Part shown: piece by piece, positions 34,319 to 46,381 of the stretch
Layout: the number at the start of each line of letters is the position of its first letter
Position numbering within the stretch: position 1 is the first letter of the stretch
Source of the DNA: Lineus longissimus
Taxonomy: Eukaryota; Nemertea; Pilidiophora; Heteronemertea; Lineidae
DNA length: 64,000 bases
Direction: 5' to 3'
Assembly: GCF_910592395.1 (NCBI RefSeq)
Contig: NC_088326.1
Span: 8,749,001 to 8,813,000 of the forward strand
The notes under the pieces: generated by a model
Told to the model about the DNA's origin: nothing
What the model saw: only the letters and a program-made list of their open reading frames with translations
Database searches by the model: none
Translations under genes and position numbers: made by a program

Positions 34319-34680
34319 TGCAATAATATGTTTGTTCGTCTTCTGGTTCATAAGTAATTCATTTTTCTGAACGTGTTTGATTGATGCTTTTCCAATTTTT
34401 GTTTCACTTTCAGCTCTTAAAATTAGATTGTAGAAAAATGCGTTATTCGTTATTTTTAGGAAGCACAAATCCTGGTGCGAAAGACCTTTTCCGCCACATG
34501 AGTGCACGTCGATATCAGAGTTCACGTCACCCCACTAATACGACGCAAAGTCATTTCCGTTATCGTCGCAGTTGCGGGGTCATCGAGCGTCATCAGGATG
34601 ACGTCGGAAAAATCGATATCAGCACCAAGTTGTCACTGGGTAGATCCATGGGCATGGCTCCAATAAGTGCCTTGATTGAA
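34319..34680. repeat. Dispersed repeat homologous to 14640-15780
   Basis: It shares GTTTCA...CAGCTCTTA, GCGTTATTCGTTATTTT, GAGTTCACGT and ATCGATATCAGCACCA in the same order. It lacks the element at 14826-15640 and so shows its empty site. Confidence 0.68.
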
Positions 34681-35084
34681 ATGTGAATATGAACCAATGA
34701 AATTCCCTCTCGTTGAACATGGAGAAACCTCGCCCCGTTGCTTTGAGGTATGCCCCCGTAGGAGGCCAAACAGACATGACACTGACAGAGATTGGTGACT
34801 CGGTCCCAAACTCACAGAAGATGGCCTCACAGAATCACCATAGTGTCCTCTGTATGGAAACAAAGATCATCATGATGATAATATTTGGAACAGGACAGGC
34901 CAATTCATATCCATGGAAATGGCATGCGTCTGACATGTCTGAAGAACTATGTATATTTGGGGGAGGACAAAATGAACCTCGTACCCACTAGCTAGTGAGA
35001 CCTAGATAGTTGAGTGCAACACAGTGTTTTCTTCGACAGAAGGAGATGCATTGTGTTAAAGTCATGTCTGTTACGAGCGAGACT

Positions 35085-35290
35085 TCTCAAACCCATCTTG
35101 ACCTTCAATGTATTGACAATGAATGACTTTGCTCAGTTTCCAGACTACGCGCATTCGTCAATTCAATACCTTGACGTGATCTATTTCTCAAATGAAGTTG
35201 ATCGGCTGTTATTACTCAGTCATAAACAGCATTCTTGTACACACAATGGTAGCATTAGCAAGTTTAACATGGTGCCACTGACCATCGCTT
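35085..35290. repeat. Dispersed repeat, copy 1 (copy 2 at 36725-36910)
   Basis: Both contain CATCTTGACC..CAATGTAT, CAATACCTTGA, CAAATGAAGTTGATC and TGTACACACAATGGTA in the same order and orientation. No coding sequence is recognised. Confidence 0.55.
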
Positions 35291-35747
35291 AGTGCCCATG
35301 TAATGGTCCAATATCTTGAGAGAGATGTTCTGATAGGTCCAAAATCGAGGTTTCTTGCCTCGGCCAAAAAACAGATTCTGAGGCAGAAAATATCAAGGTT
35401 TTGGGTGAGTGATTTAGCGATCTCAAAACATTGCGGGTCGAGATGGGTTTTGTAAGTAATACAGTGCGTACATTTGAAGCATTGTAGGTCCCAAGGTCTC
35501 TAGTATAGCAAACCTGGAGATGAAAAAAACCTTGACATAGCCGAAAATCGCCACCTGGCTTGTTATGCTATGCTAGTCATAATTTCTAAAATGAAAAGAT
35601 TCCGTTTCGTTTTGAGGTGAAAACCAATAAAATCCAAACTTCTAAGAAATCTGGTTAGTAGTTCGCCCTCCAGAGCCCCAAATGATGAGGACATAACATT
35701 TACGAATTGACTCTTGTCAAATTTTGCATGGTAAAGTTTCATTGTTC

Positions 35748-36130
35748 TTCTTCTTCTTCAGCGTTCAACCTGCCTAAGTTGTATAGGCATTTTAGGTTGT
35801 GAATGCGTGCGTACCCGGTTAGACGCCAGTATGGCCGGTGCGCTCCGTCTTCGGTCAGGTTTTATATCGGAGTTTCCGTCTCCTAGTCTGGTTGCCATAA
35901 CCCGGCTGAAAAGCCCAGACTACCCGGTTACCCCTAGGCGACCAGTCACATGTGTGTCTAGTTACCTGGGAGACATAGTTTCCGCTAGGCAATGCTAGGG
36001 GAAAACTAGTCGGCCGTTGACCCTATGACGAGCTCATCCGCCCTGAGTGACTAGTAACCTTGATTTCTAGTCGCCCACCTGAGACAGGTGGCACTGAATT
36101 ACAGGGCTACCAGTGGCAGGTAGCTAGACT
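35748..36130 (-). repeat. SINE-like element ending in (GAA)n
   Basis: Read on the - strand it ends GTTGAACGCTGAAGAAGAAG. This is the same 3' end as the SINE-like copy at 51362-51745 on the + strand. The body is different enough that only the tail relationship is certain. Confidence 0.5.
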
Positions 36131-36967
36131 GACCTGACCTGAAGTTTCATTGTTGAAACCTTCTGCCTTTACCCCTCGGCCGACAGAAACGTCTGTCGGT
36201 CCGTTTCAAACGTCTTGCCATCCGTTTGTCCGTCCATCAAGACGACGTGAACGCTCTAACTTAAGACTGCTTGCTTCAATTCAAGCATGTCAAGATTTTC
36301 TTTTCATAGTGGTCAATGTGTAGCATTAGTAGGCGCTGTTCGCCATTTAAAAGCTGCTCTATCAGATTCCAAGTTTCTCCACCAGGGGGCATTTTCTGAA
36401 AACCGAAAAATTGCAGGTGCTCCTATGAAATGATGCAACTCCACTGAATTTGATGAAATTCATATGGCATTGGTAGGTGTATCTGCCAAGGGAGGATACA
36501 ATACATCACATTATCACACAAGACCTTTTTGTTCAACCTAATTATTAAATCAATATGCAATTGAAATATTTTTGATCTGTATATGGCATTGCCCTTCGAT
36601 TTCAAACATATATTTTTATTTTTATTATGTTCAAAGGTACGTGCTATCAATGTATTGCAAGTAAGTGCCCATAATCATATACCTTTCTCCATGTTGGGCC
36701 TCATGTGAAGTTGAGTTGGCTCGACCCAGGAGGCTCATCTTGACCCTCAATGTATCAAGACATTGCTCACCTTCCAGACAACGCGGTCAATACCTTGATG
36801 AAAAGTACATCATGCAGAATGCAATCAATTTCCAAATGAAGTTGATCAGCTAACTCACTCATAAACAGAATCGCTGTACACACAATGGTAACTAGTTAGC
36901 AAGATACCACTGACCAGACAACCCGGTCAATACCTTGACGATGACGAAAAGTACAGTCTAGCTCATA

Positions 36968-37340
36968 TCAATATCAACACCTACTTCGTACGATATTTCG
37001 CAAACTAATGGACCAAATTCAATGCGGTTTTTAGCATTGTCAGAATTTTTTTTTCTAATCATACATTATAGCAGGTATGTGATTGCATAAGTTTTTCATT
37101 ATATAATCGACCATTTAAAAAACCCTGACAAAATCTTTTTTATTTCGAACCTTTTTGAAATTGAAGTCTTTTTCATTTGAAATGATAAAACACAAAGTTC
37201 TAAGAATCTTGGTCATTTGTTCATTAAAATCGACCGATCAGAACTCTAGATATAGCAATTTTAGAGAGCGCACTTAGATCAAAACAGTAGGCATGAATAG
37301 TTGTGTCATATTCTTGGAATGGTTACTAAAGATCTCACTT
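36968..37340. repeat. One-arm copy of the foldback family
   Basis: It closely matches 27442-27850, including CCAAATTCAATGCGGTTTTT and the GATCAGAACTCTAGATAT segment. Confidence 0.65.
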
Positions 37341-37926
37341 GTTAGTAATTTGTTTTTGATAATGTTTTATGGTAAGGTACTCCAGGCAACTATAATGCAT
37401 CGCTTAATTTGTCATACAGGTTTTTGATTTTCATTGGATCATCGAGGTCAAATGGCATAAATTGCCTGTCAGAGTGTATGGCACGTTTATTAAGTAAGTT
37501 ACTGCCAAACATGCAACTTAGTACACATGACCCTCTAGGGCAGATAACCTCACATGCCGAATTTTGCTCTGATTGTTGATTTGGCCACCAGGGGGCAAAA
37601 ACTAAAAAGGTAAAAAATGCAGTATACTGTCTAAATGGCGCAGCGTCCGTCGTCGTCGACCGCTAGCAAGGCATGTTTGGTAACTGCTGGAACTATCGAC
37701 CTGAAAACTGGTACACATGTTCCCCTAGATGTAATGACACCTGAGAGATTTTTGATTTGACTACTTCTCAAGTTCACAGAGGTCAAATAGCCTAAATTGG
37801 CCAATGGTGGCACGTTTGGTAACTACAGGAGCTTTTGACTTGAATTTGGTACATGTAGCCCTAATGTTATGAAACCTTGCAGACTAAATTTTGGTCAGGT
37901 TCGATTCCTGGTTTAGCCACCAGGGC

Positions 37927-38161
37927 CCGGTTAGTTTAGCAACTGCTGAGTTTAAGTGACCGCTGCTAAACTTAACGGAACCCTTGGGGTGCCGCTTAAA
38001 CCTGGCGTTACACCATGGCAGAGCCCTTGAGGTTCCGCTTACTTAGCGGTGATATAGCGGCAACTAAGTCTAACGGCACAAATTTGGTGGCATGCTAAGA
38101 TAACGGTGGTTTAGCGGCTGTAAGCCAACGTTAGCAGATAGCGGAGCTTTGAACAGTCGGG
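37927..38161. mobile_element. Possible MITE inside the modular repeat
   Basis: Other copies of the host repeat read CCACCAGGGGGCTAAAACC... without interruption. Here about 235 bp rich in TTAGCGG/CCGCTAA motifs separates CCACCAGG from TAGAATCAAAAACAA. The ends GCCCGGTTAG and CAGTCGGGC are weakly inverted. Confidence 0.5.
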
Positions 38162-38239
38162 CTAGAATCAAAAACAATAACATTTCTGTGAGGGAGGTGC
38201 CACTATTGCCCTGGCATGCCGATCTACCGTTGTTGTGCG

Positions 38240-39358
38240 TATCCATCCTTCACCGCCGATAAATGCCCCCTGAGCAGCCGTCAGAACGGCTATTACTACA
38301 TTATTGGTAGTCTCCATGCACTCCCTTCCTTTCCCAGACGTCCATGTCGCGACAACACTAGCATTACACTCGTGGTTGTCGCACGAGACACGCACTGAAA
38401 CAAGACGCCGTAGTGGAAGACCAAGTGTTCAATGAGTAACGGTTGGTCATCATGATGACCTGACACAAATGCACTGCGTGTTGTATAGAAGAAAGGTAAC
38501 CTGATCATAAAAGCAAGTTTGGCAATTCAGTTCGTCATTCAATTACTTTGTGTCGAGCAATTTCATTGGTCACCCGTTTATGAGTGTACGTCTGACAGAT
38601 TTCTCGCCCTATCGGTTCGGCGGTGAAAGGAGGAGACTTTAGTGTTGACATTCACTGCTGGTAAGTCGGCATGTGACCCTTGGCCTTGCCATTTCATTCT
38701 GCTCTCATTGCCAATGAATGATGCACCACTGTATGTACCTGGCATGAAGTGATGAATGACAAATCCACTACAGTTCATCTGTCATCAACCTAATAATACT
38801 TAAAATATTGCCTTTGCCCGTAAACGGCCTAACGCGCTTTTACACGCGGTTTTTAAATTTCGCTCACAGACGATCATACCTCAACAGGCAATGGCTCTAA
38901 CGGAATCTGTCTTATTCCGATCAGATACATTGTTAATAATCTTCTGCTGTCGTTTGCGGAATTTTTCGATCAAATTCACCCAAAAATGTCGAGAAAATGG
39001 CATCTGATGACAGACAAAGTTGCCAGGATTTTTATGAACGTTCCTGCCAATGGTAATGTGAGTGATGACCCTAGTTTTACCGGTAGTTAGGGCGAGTTTG
39101 AGTCTGATTTTGATTCAGATGATGACTATGTACCTGTTGGTACAGCATGACGCTAATGATAGTGATGAGGCTATTGATTGGGGCCCTCGTGGAGACAGTT
39201 CGTCTGGGGATGAAGACATGCAACCCCCTTGTTAGAAATCCTATGAAATTCAACTTTTTAAGGCTTGAAACCAAATATCAGCTATCAAATGGCCATTGAT
39301 TCCGAGTGAAAGAGGTAAGGAAAAGTTTAAAGGAAACCTCCTGTTTACACTTCCTTTT
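38240..39358. other. No gene supported; possible acidic transposase N-terminus
   Basis: At 39085-39240 the + strand reads GEFESDFDSDDDYVPVG and, after stops, AIDWGPRGDSSSGDEDM. Such acidic stretches occur at the start of piggyBac-type transposases. Nothing downstream confirms it. Confidence 0.3.
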
Positions 39359-39359
39359 T

Positions 39360-40490
39360 AGCTCACCTCTTAGCAGAGGTGAGCTTATCCCATACCGTGG
39401 CGTCCGTCGTCCGTCGTCGTCGTCGTCGTCATCGTCGTCGTCGTCGTCGTCCGTCGTCCGTTAGCAGGGCACATTTCGTAACTGTTAGAGCTATTGAGTT
39501 GAAACTTGGTACACATGTACCCTTATGTAATGACACCTTGGAGACCAAGTTTCGGTTTGATTCGTTTCATGGTTTGGCCACCAGGGGGCTAAACGTTAAA
39601 AGTGAAAATATGCAATATCTCCCTTAATAGTAGTCAGGAAATTTTGAAAAAAATATGGTAGGTACTTCTAGCAAAGGTGCATCATATATCCTCCGGGTTT
39701 TTGATTTGACCTCCTTTTCAAGGTCACAGAGGTCAAATGGTGTAAATTGGCCGTTAGGATGTAACGATGGCACGTTTCTAAACTGCAATGACTATTGATA
39801 CTTAATTTGGTACACATTTACCCCTTAGTCAGGTGATCTCAGGGACCGAAAATTGGTCCAATATGATTCACCACTTGACCACCAGGGGGCAAAATCCAAA
39901 AACCTTAAAAATGTGATTATTCCTTAACTTCTTGCCCGATTGCCACCAATTTGATATCATGGGTACATCTAACCACCATATAGTATATGTCACACAGGTT
40001 TTTAATTTGACCTTCTTGTCAAGGTCACAGAGGTCAAATGGCGTAAATTCGCCGTCAGGCCGTAACTATGGCACGTTTCTTAACTGCAATGACTATTGAT
40101 CACAAATTAAGTACACATGTACCCCTTGGTCAGGTGATCTTAGGTACCGAAGTTTGGTGCGATCTGATTTGCCATTTGGCCTCCAGGGAGGGGGCCAAAT
40201 CCTAAATTCTTCAAAATGCCATTATTCCTAGTAATGACTTGCCCGATTGGCACCAATTTTATATCATAGGTACATCTAATTCTAACAACCATTCAATGTG
40301 TCACCCGGGTCTTCTTTGATTTGACCTACTTTTCAAGGTCACAGAGGTCGAATGTACTGTAAATTGGCCATTTTGGGGAAATTGTAATTGCTTGGACCTA
40401 CATCAAACCTAACACTACATGACACAATACCATGCTCTTTATCCATCTTTTCTCCACATGAGGTGAGCACAATGGCCCTGGCCATTTCAT
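39360..40490. repeat. Modular dispersed repeat, fullest copy
   Basis: It starts with a hairpin (AGCTCACCTC ... GAGGTGAGCT), followed by a (GTC)n tract at 39405-39460. Then come about three ~302-bp modules, each with a CCACCAGGGGGC-type motif (39578, 39880, 40184) and a TTCAAGGTCACAGAGGTC motif (about 39717, 40019, 40333). It ends near GAGGTGAGCACAATGGCC, a sequence also ending the copies at 50910, 58970 and 62460. No coding frame is seen. Confidence 0.65.
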
Positions 40491-41258
40491 TCTTTCCTAA
40501 AACACTGGGTGAGCGGTTCACAATGAGGTTACCCCCCTGGAATGCCAAGCTTGCTGCTCTTGGGCAAGGCAGCAAGACTGGCCGAAAGTATCCCATTAAT
40601 TGTCCCAGTCAGGCCAGTGTCTTGCTGGACCATTCACACCTGACAAGACCTACATGTGTGGATCAATTCAATTTCTGACCATTTTGGCAGATTTCTTGTT
40701 ACACACCACCTTAAAGCATACCCCTGTCTTATTATTTTGAGTTGCCGAAGTGGTTGGGACAAGTGTCATCAAATACATGTACATGAAACATGCCAAAATG
40801 GTTGTAACGGGTGCCCCCATCGTGTAGCCTATTGTATAAATGTACCAAACTGTTAAAGTGGTCAAAATGACCTAATAGGCTAATATAGCTTGAGAATGCC
40901 ATTTCTGATAATATTATGTGAAAATGCACAATACATGCAATAAAGCGCCATTTAAAACAGCAAATTATATCAGGAGATACATGTAGGGTATTTTTAGAAC
41001 AGAGAAAATGATTCAGGTTTCTGTTGTTATATTATGCTGGTTTGGATGCGCAACATTGTCATACTTCGGTTGAGATTCTCTTAGTCAATGATACAGTGCT
41101 TAGAGGTATTGCTATTTAAATGAAGTATTGCCATGGCAACCGCTGCAGGTATATAGAATAGCTTCAGGTCTTTGAGGACACAAGCCCTCCATACTAGCTA
41201 CCTGATTATGTTGATCAATGGGGCTGTTCTCTGTTGATTGCAACAGTAGAGATGCGGT

Positions 41259-42135
41259 GGCAGCCAGGGGGCGGGCGTGATCACTCCTGCTCCTGTAAAC
41301 TCCCGCAACTTTTTTTCCAGGAGTGATGAACAACTCCGCGACCTTCCTTGATTCAACTTGAATTGCTGTAACATCACTCCCGTAATATACCCTGGCAACG
41401 AATTGATCACTCCCACCGAAATTTCTACTAACTGCTCCTGCAAATGTATGGTACTCGAGAATCATGAGTTACAAATTAAGTATCCTGAATTACAATCCGG
41501 GATTCTATGCAAAATTGTCTTTAATATTTTCAAGTCAGCACTGGCAGGCAGGGGGCGGGAGTGATCACTCCTGCTTCTGTAAACTCCCGCAATTTTTTTT
41601 CCAGGAGTGATGAACAACTCCGCGACCTTCCTTGATTCAACTTGAATTGCTGTGACATCACTCCCGTAATATACCCTGGCAACGAATTGATCACTCCCAC
41701 TGAAATTTCTCCTAACTGCTCCTGCAAATGTATGGTACTCAGGAATCCTGACTTCATTTGACTCATTTTCATAACTCGAGAATCATGAGTTACAAATTAA
41801 GTATCCTGAATTACAATCTGGGATTCTATGCAAAATTGTCTTTAATATTTTCAAGTCAGCACTGGCAGGCAGGGGGCGGGAGTGATCACTCCTGCTCCTG
41901 TAAACTCCCGCAACTTTTTTTCCAGGAGTGATGAACAACTCCGCGACCTTCCTTGATTCAACTTGAATTGCTGTAACATCACTCCCGTAATATACCCTGG
42001 CAGCGAATTGATCACTCCCACCGAAATTTCTCCTAACTGCTCCTGCAAATGTATGGTGACTTGAAAATATTAAAGACAATTTTGCATAGAATCCCAGATT
42101 GTAATTCAGGATACTTTTAAACTTGAAAGTCATGA
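41259..42135. repeat. Triplicated ~190-bp repeat with a terminal inverted segment
   Basis: Copies at about 41259-41453, 41548-41742 and 41866-42055 share AGGGGGCGGG, GTGATCACTCCTGCT, CCAGGAGTGATGAAC and TACCCTGGCA. A linker (AAATTGTCTTTAATATTTTC) separates copies 1-2 and 2-3. The same linker occurs inverted at 42056-42090 after copy 3. The - strand frames across the copies are repeats, not a protein family. Confidence 0.75.
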
Positions 42136-42165
42136 TTCTCGAGTTATGAATATGGGTCAAATGAA

Positions 42166-43500
42166 GTCAGGATTCCTGAGTAGTGTATCAGTAATTGTAA
42201 TTGACTCCAATCAACAGGAATCCTGAGATATCTATCATCATTCTTGTGGTATTGTCAGGATTCCTGAGTTGCATGTCAGGATACCTGAGTTCCTGAGTTG
42301 CTAGTCAGAATTCCTGAGATTCATGTCAGGATTCCAGAGTGATTAGTCAGGATTCCTGAGTTATAGTTAATTGCCTATATAAGATTCCTGCTTACCAGTC
42401 AGGATTCCTGAGTTGCCTATATCAGGATTCCTGCTTACTAGTCAGGATTACTGAGTCAGTCAGGATTCCTGAATTGCCTATAGGATTCCTGCTTACTAGT
42501 CAGGATTCCTGAATTGCCTATAGGATTCCTGCTTACTAGTCAGGATTCCTGAGTTATATAAGTCAGGATTCCTGAATTGCCTATAGGATTCCTGCTTACT
42601 AGTCAGGATTCCTGAGTTATATAAGTCAGGATTCCTGAATTGCCTATAGGATTCCTTCTTACTAGTCAGGATTCCTGAGTTATATAAGTCAGGATTCCTG
42701 AGTTATATAAGTCAGGATTCCTGAATTGCCTATAGGATTCCTTCTTACTAGTCAGGATTCCTGAGTTATATAAGTCAGGATTCCTGAGTTATATAAGTCA
42801 GGATTCCTGAATTGCCTATAGGATTCCTTCTTACTAGTCAGGATTCCTGAGTTATATAAGTCAGGATTCCTGAGTTATAAAAGTCAGGATTCCTGAATTG
42901 CCTATAGGATTCCTTCTTACTAGTCAGGATTCCTGAGTTATATAAGTCAGGATTCCTGAGTTATATAAGTCAGTATTCCTGAATTGCCTATAGGATTCCT
43001 GCTTACTAGTCAGGATTACTGAGTTACAATTTGAGGATACCCGAGTTGCACAGTCTGGATTCCCGAGTTGCCTGTGTCAGTCAGTGTTCCTGGCTACACG
43101 TCAAGGAGTGGTGCAGTGGTAACAACGGCGCCGGTCACCTCCTAGGTCCCTGGTTCAATTCCCGGTCAGTCCCGGTACACTCAGGTGATAGAGAGGGCGA
43201 CTCTTTTCGACAGCGTAGGTTTCCTCCGGGATCTCTGGTTTCCTCCTACTTACATTACAATCACCCAATGTTGTTAAAGCTAATAATGTCCAAGTTGTTG
43301 ATGCCCAACCTGCTCTCAACTCATATTTTTTAATTCCCGAGTTGAAAGTCTGCAGTCCTGAGCATACAAGTCAGGTCCTGAGTTCCAACTTAGAAGCCTG
43401 AGTTAAAATTCGGAATTCCTGAGTTGCAGGGTCAGAATCCTGAGTAAAAAAGTCAGGAGTCCTGACTTTTTTACTCAGTTTCACTCACTACAGTTCAGAG
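42166..43500. repeat. TCAGGATTCCTGA satellite with 86-bp higher-order unit
   Basis: The 13-bp quasi-palindrome TCAGGATTCCTGA recurs dozens of times. In the centre a composite unit of two 23-bp monomers plus one 40-bp monomer gives an 86-bp period, with equivalent junctions at 42664, 42750, 42836 and 42922. To the left the composite lacks one 23-bp monomer (63 bp). The edges are more diverged. A SINE sits in the right part. Confidence 0.88.
43100..43290 (+). mobile_element. tRNA-derived SINE
   Basis: A box A-like TGGTGCAGTGG lies at 43109-43119 and a box B-like GGTTCAATTCC at 43152-43162, the spacing of a Pol III promoter. The tRNA-like head is followed by GTTTCCTCCGGGATCTCTGG. This type of sequence is common in animal SINE bodies. 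It interrupts the satellite at 42166-43500. Confidence 0.7.
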
Positions 43501-45884
43501 TTTCCGAGTTACAACTCAAACTCTTTCATTTTCAAAGGAAAATTAGTTTTATCTTCCCTTTTGAGGAAAGAGTTCCTGCACATTAGAATCTAAATTAAAT
43601 TGCTAAATTTAAAAACATGGTTTCCAAATTATTAGGTTTACAGTACCGATATTTTGCTTTATTTTGTATTGAGTCATCTGCGTCAAAATGTATCAGCGAC
43701 ATGATTTAAAAGGGGGCTATCTAGGCAAGAGCTAGGGGGTCAAATTGGGAGTCTTCATGTGACTAATATGCACAGCTTATACGGGACGGGGTCATGTTTT
43801 ATTTAGTTATAAATTTATTCCTGAGTTCGTGCGTAAACAGTTTTGATATATTGTTAGATGAGAGAGACCCCTATTGGTGATTTTGTGTAACTCAATCTTG
43901 CCTGCCTGCCTATCTTGGCTGCTGCCTAGTCTCCCTTTAATGTCGCAGGCTATTGAGTCCAGTTTTGAGACGATGGAAGTCCTGTTATCGCTTCGTTGCT
44001 ATGGTTATTCAATTATTTGTAATTCACATTAGTTGTGTCGGGATCTATAAATATCCTGTCTAGTGCATGTTAATTGTCAAGGAATTAAGGAACTTTTTTA
44101 GAATGAAAAGTGGTTTCTGATATGTTTCAGGGGAACTTGGCCATTTCTCGTGTCTGAAGAGCATCTTGTCATGTACCATGATAACATAAATAATGGGACA
44201 GGGTTTAAAATTGTGTACATACTTTTTGCTATCATAAATTTTGCAATCAGTCACTCTGTAAATAAGTCATGGGATATTTTAAATCATGTTTATGTGAGAT
44301 TATTTCAGCTGTACTTGCATGATTGTTATCATACTGGTACTTATACTAAAATATGTTTGAAAACAGGGTGTTCATTTGAAAAGAGGGACCATCACTGCAA
44401 TTTGGTAATTGCTTTTATCCCATAAATAGATAGGCCTACACTTTTCATGAGCATTGTGTGTAAAATATGCATAACTTCAGGTCTACAGACCTGAGGAAAT
44501 CTTTGAAAATTTTTGCAGTCGATATAATTTCTGTTCAGATAGCTAGGAATCTGGTTTGCTGTGTTTTATGAAAGAATTATAGATCCTGCTTCGTGTTTCA
44601 ATTTAAAAGTTTGGGATCATAAGATTGGCATGGCCAAGGGGGCAGGTTGTAAACTGGGGGCGAGGGGGGGGGTTGGCTTCAAGGGGTTAATTTGCTTCCC
44701 TTTGCAATTTTTGTTGCTGTTTTTATTATATCACTGTTGTATCATATTGAGGACATCAAGCGCATTAAAATGGCATATCTATCTCCTTGCACATCAGAAT
44801 TCTTTGGTTTATTGCATATGTAGCTTTCAAATAGATATTGTGAAATCCTCCAAAAAATAGGCGGTTATAGATGGAAAGTTAAAAAAAGGCGGCTCTGTTG
44901 GGTTAAGCATGGGCATTTACTCTACAGAGCTGGGTCATCTGTCTGCGCAGGAGGCTAATGGTGTTATGGCTGGAATGTCTGCCCTGTTTCAAGGCCGCGA
45001 CCTCACATAAATTTGAGCTCATTGGCCACACCCAGCAACAGAAGGGTGACACAGAGGCAGAAGATGGAGTAGGGGCACAATGCATGCAATACCTCAGTGT
45101 AATGACCACACAAAATAGGACTTCCAAGAAGGGCATGAATATGTCATGTACACACCTTTGAAACCATCAAATGGAGACGTGTAAGATCGCTCTGTTAGCA
45201 GGGACAAGTGAAAAAAGCTGTCCAATTCATCATAGTACATACCATGCCCCAAGGTGACGGCAGCCTTTCATTCACCAGTCCTCTCCAGCTGCTGCCTGTT
45301 ATCACAGCCACCAACCCCCCCCCCCAAGTCAACAAGGGGCACCAATGGCAGAGGTGAATTCCTGTATGAACTGAAAGCTTTTCATGGAAGTTTCAAAGTT
45401 ACTCATTTTTGATTGTCAGAACTGACCTGGATATGGATATATCCAAACTTGATATTCTTCGAAAAGGTTATCCTAAAAAAAACAGGTGTTCACGTTGGCC
45501 ACATTGATTTCCTTGGGTGTGACTAAAAACTAATCAGTAAATCAGTAGGAGGCAATCCCCACCATTTACGATATGAGAGTCATGCATGCCCTTCCATCAG
45601 GAATAACCCAAATCAGGTTTCTAACCAACATGCGTTCTGTGCTCTGACCTTTCCAATTTTACATGTTTGACATTTACGTGAACTGAATAAAGAGACATGT
45701 TTTTGAAGCTCATCACAGGAGAAGCATCTACATGTATTGATATCCTAATGATGCTGTCATTTTGATTGTGAACTTTCCAGTATCGGGATTGTTCTATTAT
45801 TATCATACTGCTACAGCTAATTCATTGGTTAATGTAAACCCTGCATCCCCCCCTCCCCCTCCCTCGCACACACAATTGATCAGG
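43500..45884. other. No gene supported
   Basis: Short open frames only. No splice-bounded coding segment or named repeat is recognised. Confidence 0.4.
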
Positions 45885-46212
45885 GACGAGAGTGGAGGAC
45901 ATTGTCTCTCTATCTAAAGCCACTCGTTGTCGTCATATTGAAAATATTGAAATATCAGTCTGTGTTTCCACCGGGGGACAAGGTCCCACAGGTGGCTGAG
46001 TGAATTGGTCAGTTTCTCCTAAAATTTTGTATATATACAGTGGAACCGAGAACGAGAGTGGAGGACATTGTCTCTCTATCTAAAGCCACTCGTTGTCGTC
46101 ATATTGAAAATATTGAAATATCAGTCTGTGTTTCCACCGGGGGACAAGGTCCCACAGGTGGCTGAGTTAATTGGTCAGTTTCTCCTAAAATTTTGTATAT
46201 ATACAGTGGAAC
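45885..46212. repeat. 166-bp tandem duplication
   Basis: The segment starting AGTGGAGGACATTGTC at 45891 recurs at 46057 and is nearly identical. The first copy ends with CAGTGGAACC, the first 10 bp of the MITE that follows the second copy. The duplication breakpoint therefore lies inside the MITE's end. Confidence 0.82.
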
Positions 46213-46381
46213 CTTCCTTAGCAGACACCGCTCTATTAAGGACAACCTCTCTGCTAAGGACACTAGTTTTGGTCCCAAATTGGTAGTTTCTATTCAATTT
46301 GACCTCTCTAATCAGGACACCTCTCTATTAAGGACAGCACTTGCCAGTCCCGCAGGTGTCCTTAATAGAGAGGTTCTACTG
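46204..46381. mobile_element. Pogo-type MITE, copy 1
   Basis: It begins CAGTGGAACC and ends GAGAGGTTCTACTG, flanked by TA on both sides. The interior carries CTCTCTATTAAGGACA motifs in both orientations. Ends of this kind (CAGT..AACC with TA duplication) are typical of pogo/Tigger MITEs. Confidence 0.78.

Larger units (their letters stand above)
36150..38240. repeat. Modular dispersed repeat with CCACCAGGGGGC motif, interrupted
   Basis: Modules carry AACTGCTGGAACTATCGACC, GGTACACATGTTCCCC and CCACCAGGGGGC-type motifs. They match 39360-40490, 50640-50910, 53820-54330 and 61750-62480. The copy is interrupted at 37927-38161 by a possible MITE and at 36968-37340 by a foldback-family arm. No ORF of note. 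Confidence 0.55.

Noticed and set aside
41112-42160. Repeated - strand frames of 65-125 codons with shared peptides
   Set aside because: The similarity comes from the triplicated non-coding repeat; frames are interrupted differently in each copy.
42166-43085. Regularly spaced short palindromic repeats resembling a CRISPR array
   Set aside because: The spacers are themselves repeated, the unit is a satellite with a higher-order period, and the genome is animal.
43100-43290. tRNA gene suggested by box A and box B
   Set aside because: The region does not fold into a full cloverleaf by eye and continues into a SINE body.
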